Translations under genes and position numbers: made by a program | Shown here: positions 1-7,993 of the stretch, one piece after another | Layout: each line of letters starts with the position of its first letter | How positions within the stretch are numbered: the first letter of the stretch is position 1 | Assembly (NCBI GenBank): GCA_013361525.1 | Contig: JABFXY010000142.1 | Span: 1 to 64,000, forward strand | DNA: 64,000 nt | Source: Polyangiaceae bacterium | GTDB lineage: Bacteria; Myxococcota_A; Polyangia; Polyangiales; Polyangiaceae | Reading direction: 5' to 3' | The notes under the pieces: model-generated | The model's input: the letters and a program-made list of their open reading frames with translations, nothing else | The model's database searches: none | Told to the model about the DNA's origin: nothing

Positions 1-3
1 ATT

Positions 4-72
4 CGTGCCTGGATCCGCTCCGGCCCGCACTCTGCCGCGCTCTGCGCGGGGGCCGGAGCGGATCCAGGCACG
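4..72. repeat. Large perfect inverted repeat (hairpin)
   Basis: The arms at 4-25 and 51-72 are perfect 22-bp reverse complements around a 25-nt GC-rich loop. The hairpin sits 18 bp beyond the stop of the lipoprotein gene ending at 91, so it could terminate transcription, but no T-run follows on either strand. A second hairpin with the same loop length and a related right arm is at 22101-22161, so this may be one member of a dispersed palindromic family rather than a simple terminator. Confidence 0.8.
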
Positions 73-90
73 GACCTACGGCGGTCAGTA

Positions 91-921
91 CTAGGGGCAA
101 TCGCCGGTGGCGACGAGCATCCCCGACGCATCCACGACGGCTACCTCCACGCCACCGGTCACGAGCGATCCCTCGTGCGTGGATGGTGTGACCGAATAGG
201 TGAGCACCGTCTCGTGACCGAGCAGCTCGGCGAACGTGATTTCGACGGAGCCGAGCTCGGGCTCGAGCGCCCCCGTACCGATTCCGTCCCAGGTTCGTTG
301 CTCGGGGCCGGCTGCAGTCAAGCTGAGCTCGAAGGTCGTGCCCTCGGAGCCGTCTTGCCATGCATGATCGATGTCGAGCTGGGCGACCGAGAAGCCATCG
401 GATTGAACCGCGCCATCGAGATAGAAGTGATGGATCCAACCGGCCCCGTCGCCGGTGCATTCGATCCGCGTGCAGCGCCCTTCCTCGCAATAGGGGTCGT
501 AGGTGAGCGGCTCGGAACAAGGCGCGATGAGCGGCCCGGCGTAGACCGCGACAACGCCGGGCGGCTTCGGTAGGCCGGGCGCGAGGTAGAACCCCGTCGC
601 TTCGAGCTCGCCCGGATGCCCGCTGAGCAGATCCGTCGCCGCCGTGAAGTCGGTCAGAAAGACATTGAGCGCTTCAAGGACGTCGTCGGGGGCACATGCC
701 GCTCCGCCGCCAGTCCCACCAGCGCCGCCGTCCGCTGGAGCGCCACCGGTGTTCGAGGCGCCACCGCCACCGGAGACGGCTCCACCGCCGCCCGCGTCCG
801 ACGGCGAGCCACCCGCGCCGCCCTCCCCGGAGCCCCCACCGCCGACGGGCTCGTCGTCACCACAGGCCACGACCATCAACGCTGCCAATCCGAGTGCGAT
901 CGCCGCCGCCCTGCCATTCAT
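91..921 (-). CDS. Putative lipoprotein, unknown function
   Basis: A 276-residue exported protein of unknown function. It opens with a hydrophobic signal ending in a lipobox (LMVVAC), then a long Gly-rich linker, then a globular Cys-containing domain of about 190 residues. I recognise no family. The ATG at 921 is chosen because a GGGGGAGG ribosome site lies about 6 bases upstream and the signal peptide starts there; the reading frame stays open for 30 codons further upstream. It follows the gene at 941-1402 by 19 bp in the same direction, so the two are probably co-transcribed. Cys pairs around CEEGRCTRIEC suggest disulfides in the mature, surface-exposed domain. Confidence 0.75.
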   Translation of the reverse strand: MNGRAAAIALGLAALMVVACGDDEPVGGGGSGEGGAGGSPSDAGGGGAVSGGGGASNTGGAPADGGAGGTGGGAACAPDDVLEALNVFLTDFTAATDLLSGHPGELEATGFYLAPGLPKPPGVVAVYAGPLIAPCSEPLTYDPYCEEGRCTRIECTGDGAGWIHHFYLDGAVQSDGFSVAQLDIDHAWQDGSEGTTFELSLTAAGPEQRTWDGIGTGALEPELGSVEITFAELLGHETVLTYSVTPSTHEGSLVTGGVEVAVVDASGMLVATGDCP

Positions 922-940
922 GACACGCCTCCCCCCGGGC

Positions 941-1402
941 TCACGGCTCCGGCGACGCAGATACCTCGTTCGAGTACTCCGAGAAGTCGCTGCCGCGCAT
1001 GCAGCGGACACGATACGTATACGTCACGGCCGGATCGGTCGCGGCGTCGTCGGCTTCGTTGTCGACGGTGCCGGGCACGCTGAAGAAGTTTGCGAAGGTA
1101 CCGTCCCCTTCCTTCCGCTCGCCCTCCACGGCGTCGCAGTCCGCTGTGATGTTGGTCCAATACAGGTGCAGCGCGCCGTGCATCGGCATGACCTCGTCGA
1201 GCGTGGGCGCGCTCAACGTTTCGGCTGCGCCACCCGTTCCGCCGGTTCCGTCGCTGCCACCGGTGGAAGGTTGTCCACCTTCGGCCACGCCGCCCCCTCC
1301 CTCGTCACCACCGCCCGACCCGCCGCTACCCGAGTCGCCGCAGCCCGAGGCTGCGCCAATCGCCAGAAATGCCCCAAACAGAAGACCAATTCGGTATTTC
1401 AT
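941..1402 (-). CDS. Small lipoprotein with fibronectin-III-like domain
   Basis: A 153-residue lipoprotein. The signal peptide ends at the lipobox AASGC, followed by about 40 residues of Gly/Ser linker. The rest has a fibronectin type III look: a Pro-rich start (APTLDEV), an LYW strand in the middle and a final YRVRCMRGSDFSEYSNEV segment, which resembles the last strands of FN3 modules. The start at 1402 gives a normal signal peptide; the frame extends 30 codons upstream without one. It is divergent from the copper oxidase at 1546, with 143 bp between the two starts, so the palindrome at 1476-1492 could also influence this gene. Confidence 0.72.
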   Translation of the reverse strand: MKYRIGLLFGAFLAIGAASGCGDSGSGGSGGGDEGGGGVAEGGQPSTGGSDGTGGTGGAAETLSAPTLDEVMPMHGALHLYWTNITADCDAVEGERKEGDGTFANFFSVPGTVDNEADDAATDPAVTYTYRVRCMRGSDFSEYSNEVSASPEP

Positions 1403-1475
1403 GGATCGTGATCCACCTCTATCGAAAGCCCCGCGGGACGACCAGCCGGCCAAAGCATTGCTATCGTCGAATTGT

Positions 1476-1492
1476 GTGACCTGTGCGGTCAC
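1476..1492. promoter_or_regulatory. Candidate operator, perfect 6-5-6 palindrome
   Basis: The site reads GTGACC, 5 bases, GGTCAC, a perfect inverted repeat. It lies 54-70 bp upstream of the multicopper oxidase start at 1546. Near-identical sites occur upstream of the other two multicopper oxidases in the window (6288-6304 and 9432-9448), and the extended form GTGTGACC-N4-CGGTCACGC is shared. A dimeric regulator of the oxidases is inferred; its identity is unknown. Confidence 0.6.
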
Positions 1493-1545
1493 GCTCGAAA
1501 GGCGGCTCCCATTCGGCTACGACGGCATTCTATGGGGGAGCCGTC

Positions 1546-2892
1546 ATGAGCGTTTCGAGACGCGACGCGATCTTGGGTGGCGCGGTAGCCGTCGGCGGCG
1601 CGGTCGCGCTCACCGCTAAAGAAGCAATCGCCGCGCAGGATGCGGGTAAGCCTCGCGCATGGGAGCCGACCTACAGCGGCCAGCCTCTCGACGCGAAGCC
1701 GGAGCGACCGGGCGAGCCCGGCAAGGACTATAAGCCGGTCGTCACGCCCAACGGCGCCGCATTGCCTTTCAAGGTTGTCAACGGTGTAAAGGTATTTCAC
1801 CTGATCGCCGAAGAGGTCGACCACGAGTTCGCACCGGGACTCAAGGCGAAGTGCTGGGGCTACAACGGCCGCGTTCATGGACCCACGATTGAAGCGGTCG
1901 AGGGTGATCGCGTCCGAATCTATGTGACCAACAAGCTCCCGGCCGCCAGGACGACCATCCATTGGCACGGGATCTTCACGCCGAGCGGGATGGATGGCGT
2001 CGGTGGTCTCAATCAAGCCACGATCAAGCCGAAGGAGACATTTCGGTACGAGTTCACGCTGCGGCAAAACGGTACGTTCATGTACCACTCCCATCATGAC
2101 GAGATGACGCAGATGGCGCTGGGCATGATGGGCCTCTTCGTGATTCACCCGCGAAAGCCGAGCGCCGACTACCGGGTCGACCGCGATTTCGCGATGCTCC
2201 TGAGTGAATGGTCGATCCGGGCCGGCGCCGCGCGACCGGATCCGAACGAGATGACGGACTTCAACGTCCTCACCATCAATGCGAAGGCCTTTCCCAGTAC
2301 GAGCCCTCTGATCGTCAAACGGGGGGAACGCGTGCGATTCCGATTCGGAAATCTATCCGCCACGGATCACCACCCGATGCACCTGCACGGCCACCATTTC
2401 AAGGTGGTCGCGACCGACGGCGGCCAGATGCACATAGCCGGGCAAATTCCGGAGGCCACCGTGCTCGTTCCGGTGGGCAGCACCCGTGACGTGGAGTTCA
2501 TCGCCGACAACCCTGGCGATTGGGCACTTCATTGCCACATGACCCACCACATCATGAACCAGATGGGGCACGGATTCCCCAATACGACCGGCATGGACGC
2601 GAGCGGCGTCGACGAGAACGTTCGGAAGCTGGTGCCCGGTTACATGACGATGGGACAACACGGGATGGCCGACATGGCCGACATGAAGATGGATGTCCCG
2701 CAAAACAGTATCCCCATGCTGGGGGCAAAAGGGCCGTTCGAGACCATCACGATGGGCGGCATGTTCACCATCCTGAAGGTCCGCGACAAGCTCGAGAGCT
2801 ACGACAAGGACCCCGGTTGGTACAAGAACCCACCGGGCACCGTGGCCTCCCTGGCCACGGCGGAAGAGCTCAAGCGGGACGGGATCCCCTGA
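1546..2892 (+). CDS. Tat-exported two-domain multicopper oxidase
   Basis: A 448-residue periplasmic copper oxidase; this family usually oxidises Cu(I) or phenols with O2 in copper tolerance. The Tat signal (SRRDAIL, residues 4-10) fixes the start at 1546, with a GGGGGAG ribosome site. Copper ligands are complete: HWHG at 139-142, HSHH at 181-184, HHPMHLHG at 275-282, and HCH at 329-331 with an axial Met at 340. Only two cupredoxin domains separate these motifs, so it is the two-domain layout rather than the three-domain CueO layout. The tail after residue 360 is Met-rich (MGQHGMADMADMKM), a likely Cu(I)-binding segment. It stands alone on its strand and a palindromic site lies upstream. Confidence 0.9.
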   Translation: MSVSRRDAILGGAVAVGGAVALTAKEAIAAQDAGKPRAWEPTYSGQPLDAKPERPGEPGKDYKPVVTPNGAALPFKVVNGVKVFHLIAEEVDHEFAPGLKAKCWGYNGRVHGPTIEAVEGDRVRIYVTNKLPAARTTIHWHGIFTPSGMDGVGGLNQATIKPKETFRYEFTLRQNGTFMYHSHHDEMTQMALGMMGLFVIHPRKPSADYRVDRDFAMLLSEWSIRAGAARPDPNEMTDFNVLTINAKAFPSTSPLIVKRGERVRFRFGNLSATDHHPMHLHGHHFKVVATDGGQMHIAGQIPEATVLVPVGSTRDVEFIADNPGDWALHCHMTHHIMNQMGHGFPNTTGMDASGVDENVRKLVPGYMTMGQHGMADMADMKMDVPQNSIPMLGAKGPFETITMGGMFTILKVRDKLESYDKDPGWYKNPPGTVASLATAEELKRDGIP

Positions 2893-2975
2893 CCTCGCAG
2901 GCTCGATAGGTCGGCGGACGAGAGGTTCTACAAAAGGACGCCGCAGCTGCTGCGTAGCTCTCATGAGGTGCATGA

Positions 2976-3989
2976 ATGGGAGTCGCGCGCACGACCTTGC
3001 TGGGATGGTTGACGATCGGGCTCGCCGCCTGTGCGGCCGACACGCCGGCCCCCGTATCACCGGAAGCTCGCGCACATGCGACGACGCCTGCGACCGCGAC
3101 GGTGGCGCGCCCCTCCGCCGAGGCAAAGCGACCCGCGGTCGTGCTCGACAAATGGACGGATCTGGACGCGTCCCCCGGCGCTCAGGAGCTCGAGGCCGGG
3201 GCCGCAGCTGCAGCCGCCGGTGATTGGGCGAAGGCACGGCGCGAGCTCGCCGACGGCCTGGGACGAATCGGCAACGCCGGGCGGATCGATGCAATCCTCG
3301 CCGGCCAGGCCCTCCTCGGTCGCGCGTGCGTCGTACTGCGAGATACGAAATGCGCCGAGCGCGCATTCGAATCAGTCCTCGGCGCCTGGCAGGGACCAAA
3401 AACCGAGAGGGCCATCCTCGAGGACGCCGACAACGATGTTGACCTCGCCAAGCCGAGGCTGCAGCGGGCCATCCTGGCCGTGGCAGAGGCGCTGTTCTTC
3501 AAAGCGGAGAGGCAGCGCGACGAGCTGAACCGAGTGACGATGCCGACGTACAAGGGTCAACCGACGAAAGCCGCCATCGACCAATTCATCGAAAAGGAGC
3601 TCCGGCCTTGGATCTCGAAGAAAGGAGAGGCGGCCGAGCGCGTCGAGCAGGCATATGGAATGGTCGGGTCGATCGAGCCTGCTGCCGCGCCCGGCTGGCT
3701 CGTCGATGCATCAGCCCGCGTCGGCCAAGTGTGGGGGAAGTTCCGGGCCGAGCTGCGTGCCGCCCCGATCCCCGCCGAGTGGAAGCAAAACGGCGCCGTC
3801 CCAGGAGGTGAAGGCGCCACCTGGGCGGATGTCCGAAAGATGTATTTCGCGGCGGTCGATATCGAGAGTGAGCCCCTTCGCGACCGGGCGCGCCGCGCCT
3901 ACGAACGTTGCCGGAGCAACTCGGTCCGCTTCGGGCACAAAGATGGGTTTACGCGTTCGTGCGAGGCGTGGCTCGAGCACAATCGGTGA
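2976..3989 (+). CDS. Putative lipoprotein, unknown function
   Basis: A 337-residue protein with a short signal peptide and lipobox (GLAAC, Cys at 19), an Ala/Thr/Pro-rich linker to about residue 50, then a mostly helical region rich in Ala, Arg and Glu. Its pattern (for example the segment around ARRELADGLGRIG) resembles tetratricopeptide-type helical packing, but I cannot assign a family. GAGGTG lies 8 bases before the ATG at 2976. It is 83 bp downstream of the copper oxidase and could share its transcript. It converges with the lipoprotein gene ending at 3995, only 5 bp apart. Confidence 0.7.
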   Translation: MGVARTTLLGWLTIGLAACAADTPAPVSPEARAHATTPATATVARPSAEAKRPAVVLDKWTDLDASPGAQELEAGAAAAAAGDWAKARRELADGLGRIGNAGRIDAILAGQALLGRACVVLRDTKCAERAFESVLGAWQGPKTERAILEDADNDVDLAKPRLQRAILAVAEALFFKAERQRDELNRVTMPTYKGQPTKAAIDQFIEKELRPWISKKGEAAERVEQAYGMVGSIEPAAAPGWLVDASARVGQVWGKFRAELRAAPIPAEWKQNGAVPGGEGATWADVRKMYFAAVDIESEPLRDRARRAYERCRSNSVRFGHKDGFTRSCEAWLEHNR

Positions 3990-3994
3990 TAGCG

Positions 3995-4693
3995 TCACCG
4001 TCGAATGCCATAGTTACCCACGACGGCCACGATCGAGGAAGTGCCGGCGTCATCGAACACGACATCCACATCGACGGGCGTTTTCGGCGTCCCGCTCAAC
4101 GGCTCCGACTCGACCAGCCAGAGCGAGTCCCCGTCGATCTGAATGTGAGTCACCACCTCGTCCTTCATCGTCACGGTGATGAAGGCCACGCCTGCCAGCG
4201 CGGACGGTCCCCATCCCCCATGCCCGCCGGTCCAACACCCGAACTCGATCACCGCGCAAGTCGTCGTCGCCCCGTCCTCCAGCACCGGGGTGCTGAAGCG
4301 TCCGCTCACATAGCCGCTGTCGAGCTCGCCCGCAAACGTCGATCCGTCGGTCGAGGTCCAAGTGAAGAGACCGCCGTCCTGTCCCGCAGCCAATGCGCTG
4401 AGATGCGTCGCCTCATGGACGAGCACGCCCAGGAGGTTCTCGGCATCCTCCTGCGTGAGCGCTCCGGTGCGTGGGTCGTTCGAGCAATCGCCCAAAGCAT
4501 CCGCGGGAAGCTCCGGGATATCGGTCGGGGCCGGACACTTGTCGTCGGGGCCACCTCCACCTCCGCCGGAGGCTGGCCCTCCACCGGTCGCCTCTTCCGT
4601 CTCCGGATCCTCATCGAAAACGACCATGGCGCAAGCGGTCGCCGACACCCCCAAACCCATCAACATCAAGAATCGGAAGACAGGACCAAGCAT
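3995..4693 (-). CDS. Putative lipoprotein with an HEATH motif
   Basis: A 232-residue lipoprotein: a hydrophobic N-terminus ending at a lipobox-like SATAC, an acidic and Gly-rich linker, then a domain of about 180 residues. One helix contains VHEATHLSALA, which formally matches the zinc-peptidase HExxH pattern, but no third ligand or Met-turn is recognisable, so protease activity is not claimed. Two Cys pairs may form disulfides. No convincing ribosome site precedes 4693; ATG codons at 4669 or 4663 are alternatives that would still leave a usable signal peptide. It lies 84 bp downstream of the oxidase gene at 4778-6226 on the same strand. Confidence 0.7.
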   Translation of the reverse strand: MLGPVFRFLMLMGLGVSATACAMVVFDEDPETEEATGGGPASGGGGGGPDDKCPAPTDIPELPADALGDCSNDPRTGALTQEDAENLLGVLVHEATHLSALAAGQDGGLFTWTSTDGSTFAGELDSGYVSGRFSTPVLEDGATTTCAVIEFGCWTGGHGGWGPSALAGVAFITVTMKDEVVTHIQIDGDSLWLVESEPLSGTPKTPVDVDVVFDDAGTSSIVAVVGNYGIRR

Positions 4694-4777
4694 TCGAGGA
4701 GCGTAGGGATTGTCCCGCGCCGTTCAATCCGGATGATCCGACGGTCGGTGTTCGGTTCCGCCGCACGATGCTCGACC

Positions 4778-6226
4778 TCATTCGACCGCAAACAGCGTCA
4801 TCATTCCGCTCTCTGCGTGCTCGAGAATATGGCAATGCATCATCCAGGTACCGACGTCGTGCGGGACGAGGCCGATGTCGACGCGCTCGCGAGGCCGCAC
4901 GAGCACGGTATCGCGAAAGAACGGCTCATCGGCCGGCTGCCCATTTCGCGCGATGACCTTGAAGAAGGTCCCATGCAGGTGCATCGGGTGAAGTCGTCCG
5001 GACTCGTTGACGAACGAAAGACGATGAAACCGTCCACGCGACAGCGTGAAGGACGTATGAGCCGCGTGATCGTGCGCGGTGTGCTGCATCGCGACGCCGT
5101 CGATCATCCAGGCGATTCCGAACGCGCCCCCTCGCTGCGCATTCAGCGGCAGCTCCTTCGTTAGGGGCGTCGAAAGCGCATCCTTCCAATGTGGGACCGT
5201 CGCCGCTGCCGGAGATGCGAACGTGGGTGTCGCCACGGGATCCCCCCCGACTTCGAAGACCGCGACCGGATGCGTCGTGCGTGTGAATCGGTCCGAGATC
5301 TCTACCGAGCCGCCTCGGGGAATGACCAGGTCCACATCCATACGGTTGCCGGGCGCCAGATCCATGGCACTCGGATCGAACGACTCCCGAGCGTACAGCG
5401 CATCGAAAGCGATGCCCTCCGCCCGCACCTTCCCAAAATCCAGCTTGAAGACGCGGCCGTTCGCGACATTCACGATTCGAACACGAATGCGCTCACCCGG
5501 CCTCGCGGGAAAGGTCGGCGCCCTCGATCCATTCGTCGTGACGACGTTTCCCCAGCGACCGTCGTGCGCGAGATCGTGGCGCGTATTGAAGGGCTCCGCG
5601 ATCTGACCGTCCTCCGCGAGCTTCCAATCATCCACTACCCACACGAGCTCGCGCGTGAATGCGGGTGGTGAATCGTCTTCGACGACGAGGACGCCATAGA
5701 GCCCGCGCTCGACTTGCTCGCTGCTGCGCACGTGCGGGTGAAACCAAAACGTCCCCGCGTCGACCGCAGGAAACTCGTAGACGAACGAGCCGCCGGGCGG
5801 GACCGCCGGCTGCGTGACACCAGGTACGCCGTCCATGGCATTGGGCACCCGCACACCGTGGAAATGAATGGTCGTCGGCTGAGGAAGCTCGTTCTTGAAT
5901 TCGATCCGAACGGTGTCGCCGATCCTCACGCGCAAGGTCGGCCCCGGCACTTGCCCGTTGTAGGCCCACACCTCGAGCGGCGCGCCGTCCGGTTTGATGA
6001 GCTGCGCCGGTGCGGCCGTGATGGCGAAGGTGCGGAGCTGCCCGTCCGGTCTCGAAGCACTCGCATAAGAGCCTTCGAGCTCGACGACGAGGGGATCCGA
6101 AGGTGCCGAGACGCTGGTCGTTCTAGTCGCGCCGATGAAGACTGCGATGACGATCGCGGCGGCACCTCCGAAGAGCAACCAGAGCCACGGACGGTTTCGA
6201 GGCGTTTCGCAGCAGCTCTTCGACAT
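4778..6226 (-). CDS. Membrane-anchored three-domain multicopper oxidase
   Basis: A 482-residue CueO/laccase-type oxidase, probably oxidising periplasmic Cu(I). A Cys-Cys pair at residues 5-6 is followed by one transmembrane segment (about 14-33), which would tether it to the inner membrane. Trinuclear and type-1 copper ligands are intact: HFH at 121-123, HPH at 163-165, HPMHLHG near 415, and HCHILEH at 464-470 with axial Met 475. Three cupredoxin domains fit its length. GGAG lies 7 bases before the ATG. It is divergent from the cytochrome c gene at 6328; the 100-bp gap carries a palindromic site (6288-6304). An oxidase paired with a cytochrome suggests shared periplasmic redox work. Confidence 0.9.
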   Translation of the reverse strand: MSKSCCETPRNRPWLWLLFGGAAAIVIAVFIGATRTTSVSAPSDPLVVELEGSYASASRPDGQLRTFAITAAPAQLIKPDGAPLEVWAYNGQVPGPTLRVRIGDTVRIEFKNELPQPTTIHFHGVRVPNAMDGVPGVTQPAVPPGGSFVYEFPAVDAGTFWFHPHVRSSEQVERGLYGVLVVEDDSPPAFTRELVWVVDDWKLAEDGQIAEPFNTRHDLAHDGRWGNVVTTNGSRAPTFPARPGERIRVRIVNVANGRVFKLDFGKVRAEGIAFDALYARESFDPSAMDLAPGNRMDVDLVIPRGGSVEISDRFTRTTHPVAVFEVGGDPVATPTFASPAAATVPHWKDALSTPLTKELPLNAQRGGAFGIAWMIDGVAMQHTAHDHAAHTSFTLSRGRFHRLSFVNESGRLHPMHLHGTFFKVIARNGQPADEPFFRDTVLVRPRERVDIGLVPHDVGTWMMHCHILEHAESGMMTLFAVE

Positions 6227-6287
6227 TGCTCCAAGGACGTTCGTAGTTCGAATCCGTTACGCCGCAAGCGGCCGCTGCGCGAGACGC

Positions 6288-6304
6288 GTAACCGAATTGG
6301 TCAC
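6288..6304. promoter_or_regulatory. Candidate operator between oxidase and cytochrome
   Basis: On the minus strand this reads GTGACC, AATTC, GGTTAC, with one mismatch from a perfect 6-5-6 palindrome. With flanks it matches the site at 1476-1492 as GTGTGACC-N4-CGGTTACGC against GTGTGACC-N4-CGGTCACGC. It is 62-78 bp upstream of the oxidase start at 6226 and 24-40 bp upstream of the cytochrome frame at 6328, so it could serve both divergent genes. Confidence 0.55.
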
Positions 6305-6327
6305 ACGAGATCAGGTGTCATGGATTC

Positions 6328-6947
6328 ATGGGGCGAGCGTCAGCCCGACAAACCATGAAAGAAACCTCACTCGTCTCGCGCCGTCCCCGAACGCTACGCA
6401 ATTGGCTGCTTCGGGTGGGCGCCGGACTCGGCATTCTGACCGCATTGTTCGGCATCTACGCCGCCGCGACCTACGACGTCGGAGCGACCGAGCCGCACGT
6501 CGCGCCGGTAGAATGGGCGCTCGCGACCGGGATGGAGCGCTCGGTGCAGTACCACGCGGCGGACGTCGATATCCCGAACGGCGTCGACGTTGCGGATCCC
6601 GGCCTCGCGGAGAGAGCCATTGGGCACTACAGCGTCGCCTGCGCAACGTGCCACGGCGCGCCCGGCGAGCCGAAGCCGCCGTGGCTCGTGATGTACCACC
6701 CCCGCGAGACCTCACCGATCCGGAGGTGGTGGGACGCTGGTCCGACCGTGAGCTTTATTGGATCATCAAACACGGGATCAAGGACACAGGGATGATCGCC
6801 TTGGGGCCGACGCACAAAGAAGACGACTTGTGGGCCGTGACCGCGTTCGTTCGGCAGCTGCCCCAAATGGACCGCGAACGGTACCGAGAGCTCCGCGCGC
6901 GGTATCAGCAGATGGTCGCGGCACCCCACGCGCACGACCATCGTTGA
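6328..6947 (+). pseudogene. Monohaem cytochrome c, frameshifted in a C-run
   Basis: The first part (6328 or the ATG at 6355 to about 6696) encodes an N-terminal membrane anchor, then CATCH, the haem c attachment motif, and the sequence GAPGEPKPPWLVMY. That frame then reads into an unrelated tail and stops at 6795. The frame one base over continues exactly where the family should, with PPPRDLTDPEVV and then IIKHGIKDTGM, which supplies the axial Met, and stops at 6947 after a His-rich end. One extra C at about 6696-6697 would restore VMYPPPRDL and a single cytochrome of about 200 residues. It is either a true pseudogene or a one-base sequencing error. It is divergent from a multicopper oxidase. 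Confidence 0.8.
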
Positions 6948-6960
6948 CGAGGAGACGGTG

Positions 6961-7536
6961 TCAACCGACCGCTGACTGAAGAACCGGTGCGTGAGCGTGA
7001 AGCCCACGCACCGTTTTTGCGAGCCCCTGTTCCGGAATACCAAGCAGCGAACGCAAAGCCCCGACACGCATTTCGAGGAGCGCCTCGTACTCGGCGTCGA
7101 GCGCGAAGAGGGAGCCGCCCGTCCCGGCCGCGCGCCACGCGGACCACACCCGGGCTGGTGCTGCGCCAAACCCGATTGCGCCGTTCAATGCGGTAATCGC
7201 CGTCACGTACATCCCGGCAACGACGAGCCCGCGGCGCGCTTGCCAGGCCGCAATCTCCCCTTCCCCGGCGTGGTCGGTACCGAAGCCCGTCGCGACGTGA
7301 TGCAGATCGTGAAGCCGAATCGCTCGCCGGTGCGGGGGTGGGTTCGGAACGGAGATCTTGATGCCGAAGATCGAGCCGGTGGACTTCGGACTGTCGTACG
7401 CCTCCACCGTGAACCCGTTCTCTGCCAGGTAGCCGTCGCGCGCATCGCGCACGCGCATCGACGGGTGCCACGGATGCTCGCGGCATAGGCAGGTCTCGGG
7501 GTGTGACGAGGCGAAGCCGCTGACGAAGCGATTCAC
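6961..7536 (-). CDS. Coq4-like protein with HDxxHx11E motif
   Basis: A 191-residue protein carrying HDLHH at residues 76-80 and Glu at 92. This is the HDxxH-x11-E metal-binding signature of Coq4, a ubiquinone-pathway protein reported to act in ring C1 decarboxylation and hydroxylation. The surrounding GFGTDHAGEGEIAAW also fits the family. After it comes a hydrophobic stretch (about 104-126) that may enter the membrane. The GTG start at 7536 overlaps the stop of the preceding gene as GTGA, so the two are translationally coupled; other GTG and ATG codons nearby are less convincing. Why a quinone-type protein should be coupled to a copper-type lipoprotein is not known. Confidence 0.65.
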   Translation of the reverse strand: MNRFVSGFASSHPETCLCREHPWHPSMRVRDARDGYLAENGFTVEAYDSPKSTGSIFGIKISVPNPPPHRRAIRLHDLHHVATGFGTDHAGEGEIAAWQARRGLVVAGMYVTAITALNGAIGFGAAPARVWSAWRAAGTGGSLFALDAEYEALLEMRVGALRSLLGIPEQGLAKTVRGLHAHAPVLQSAVG

Positions 7537-7916
7537 CCGCACTTCCCTTCGCCACAGGCCATCTCGGCGCCGGTGTGATGGGTAGACGCGGTGGCGCTCG
7601 TCGAGGGCGCGGGTTGGGTCGTCGCCGTCGCGGACGTCGATTGCGCCGTGGATTTCGGCCTCGGCTCGACGGGGCGACTCGTCACGTCGGCGGATGGTCC
7701 GGTCGTCGAGGCCGCCGCTTCGGTCGGCGTGGACGTCGCGACATCGGAAGCTCGCGGCCCTTCCGTGGGGGCGCTCGACGCGACAGCAACGCTCGAATGC
7801 TGATCGTGCGCGATGTCAGCGTGGGCCTCCGGTGCCTGCCCGCGATCGCAAGCCGAGAGCGCGGCGCCCGCGCCAATGGCCAATAGAACGCCTCGAATCG
7901 AGGTGAGGTCGAGCAT
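7533..7916 (-). CDS. Small lipoprotein ending in a bufferin-like EGKCG motif
   Basis: A 127-residue lipoprotein: signal peptide with lipobox ALSAC (Cys at 23), a His-containing stretch (ADIAHDQHSS), about 70 residues of low-complexity Ala/Ser/Thr/Pro, and the C-terminus EMACGEGKCG. The EGKCG motif is the hallmark of bufferins (HvfA/DUF2282-type), copper-binding peptides whose Cys are modified by DUF692/DUF2063 enzymes. Those enzymes are not in this window, and here the motif occurs once at the tip of a lipoprotein. The ATG at 7916 has AGGA 7 bases upstream. It lies 77 bp after a multicopper oxidase gene and is GTGA-coupled to the Coq4-like gene. Confidence 0.72.
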   Translation of the reverse strand: MLDLTSIRGVLLAIGAGAALSACDRGQAPEAHADIAHDQHSSVAVASSAPTEGPRASDVATSTPTEAAASTTGPSADVTSRPVEPRPKSTAQSTSATATTQPAPSTSATASTHHTGAEMACGEGKCG

Positions 7917-7993
7917 GTTCCTGGTTTGCCTTTCGGTAGGCAGACGCGGGCGGGCGCCGAGCATTACGGTCCCGTTGCGATTTCTTCTCGGCG

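Noticed and set aside
4..72. Terminal inverted repeat of an insertion sequence
   Set aside because: No transposase and no matching partner repeat at element distance; arms are close together and form a hairpin.
1470..1495. CRP-type binding site
   Set aside because: The spacing between TGTGA and TCAC is 9, not 6, so it does not fit the CRP consensus.
2353..3399. Minus-strand open frame of 348 codons over the oxidase end and the next lipoprotein
   Set aside because: No domain; the oxidase ligands on the plus strand decide the coding strand.
3995..4693. Zinc metalloprotease from the HEATH sequence
   Set aside because: HExxH alone is frequent by chance; no third ligand or Met-turn and the rest matches no peptidase family.
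6670..6720. Programmed ribosomal frameshift in the cytochrome gene
   Set aside because: No slippery heptamer or following hairpin was evident, and this cytochrome family is not known to use recoding; a deletion or sequence error is simpler.
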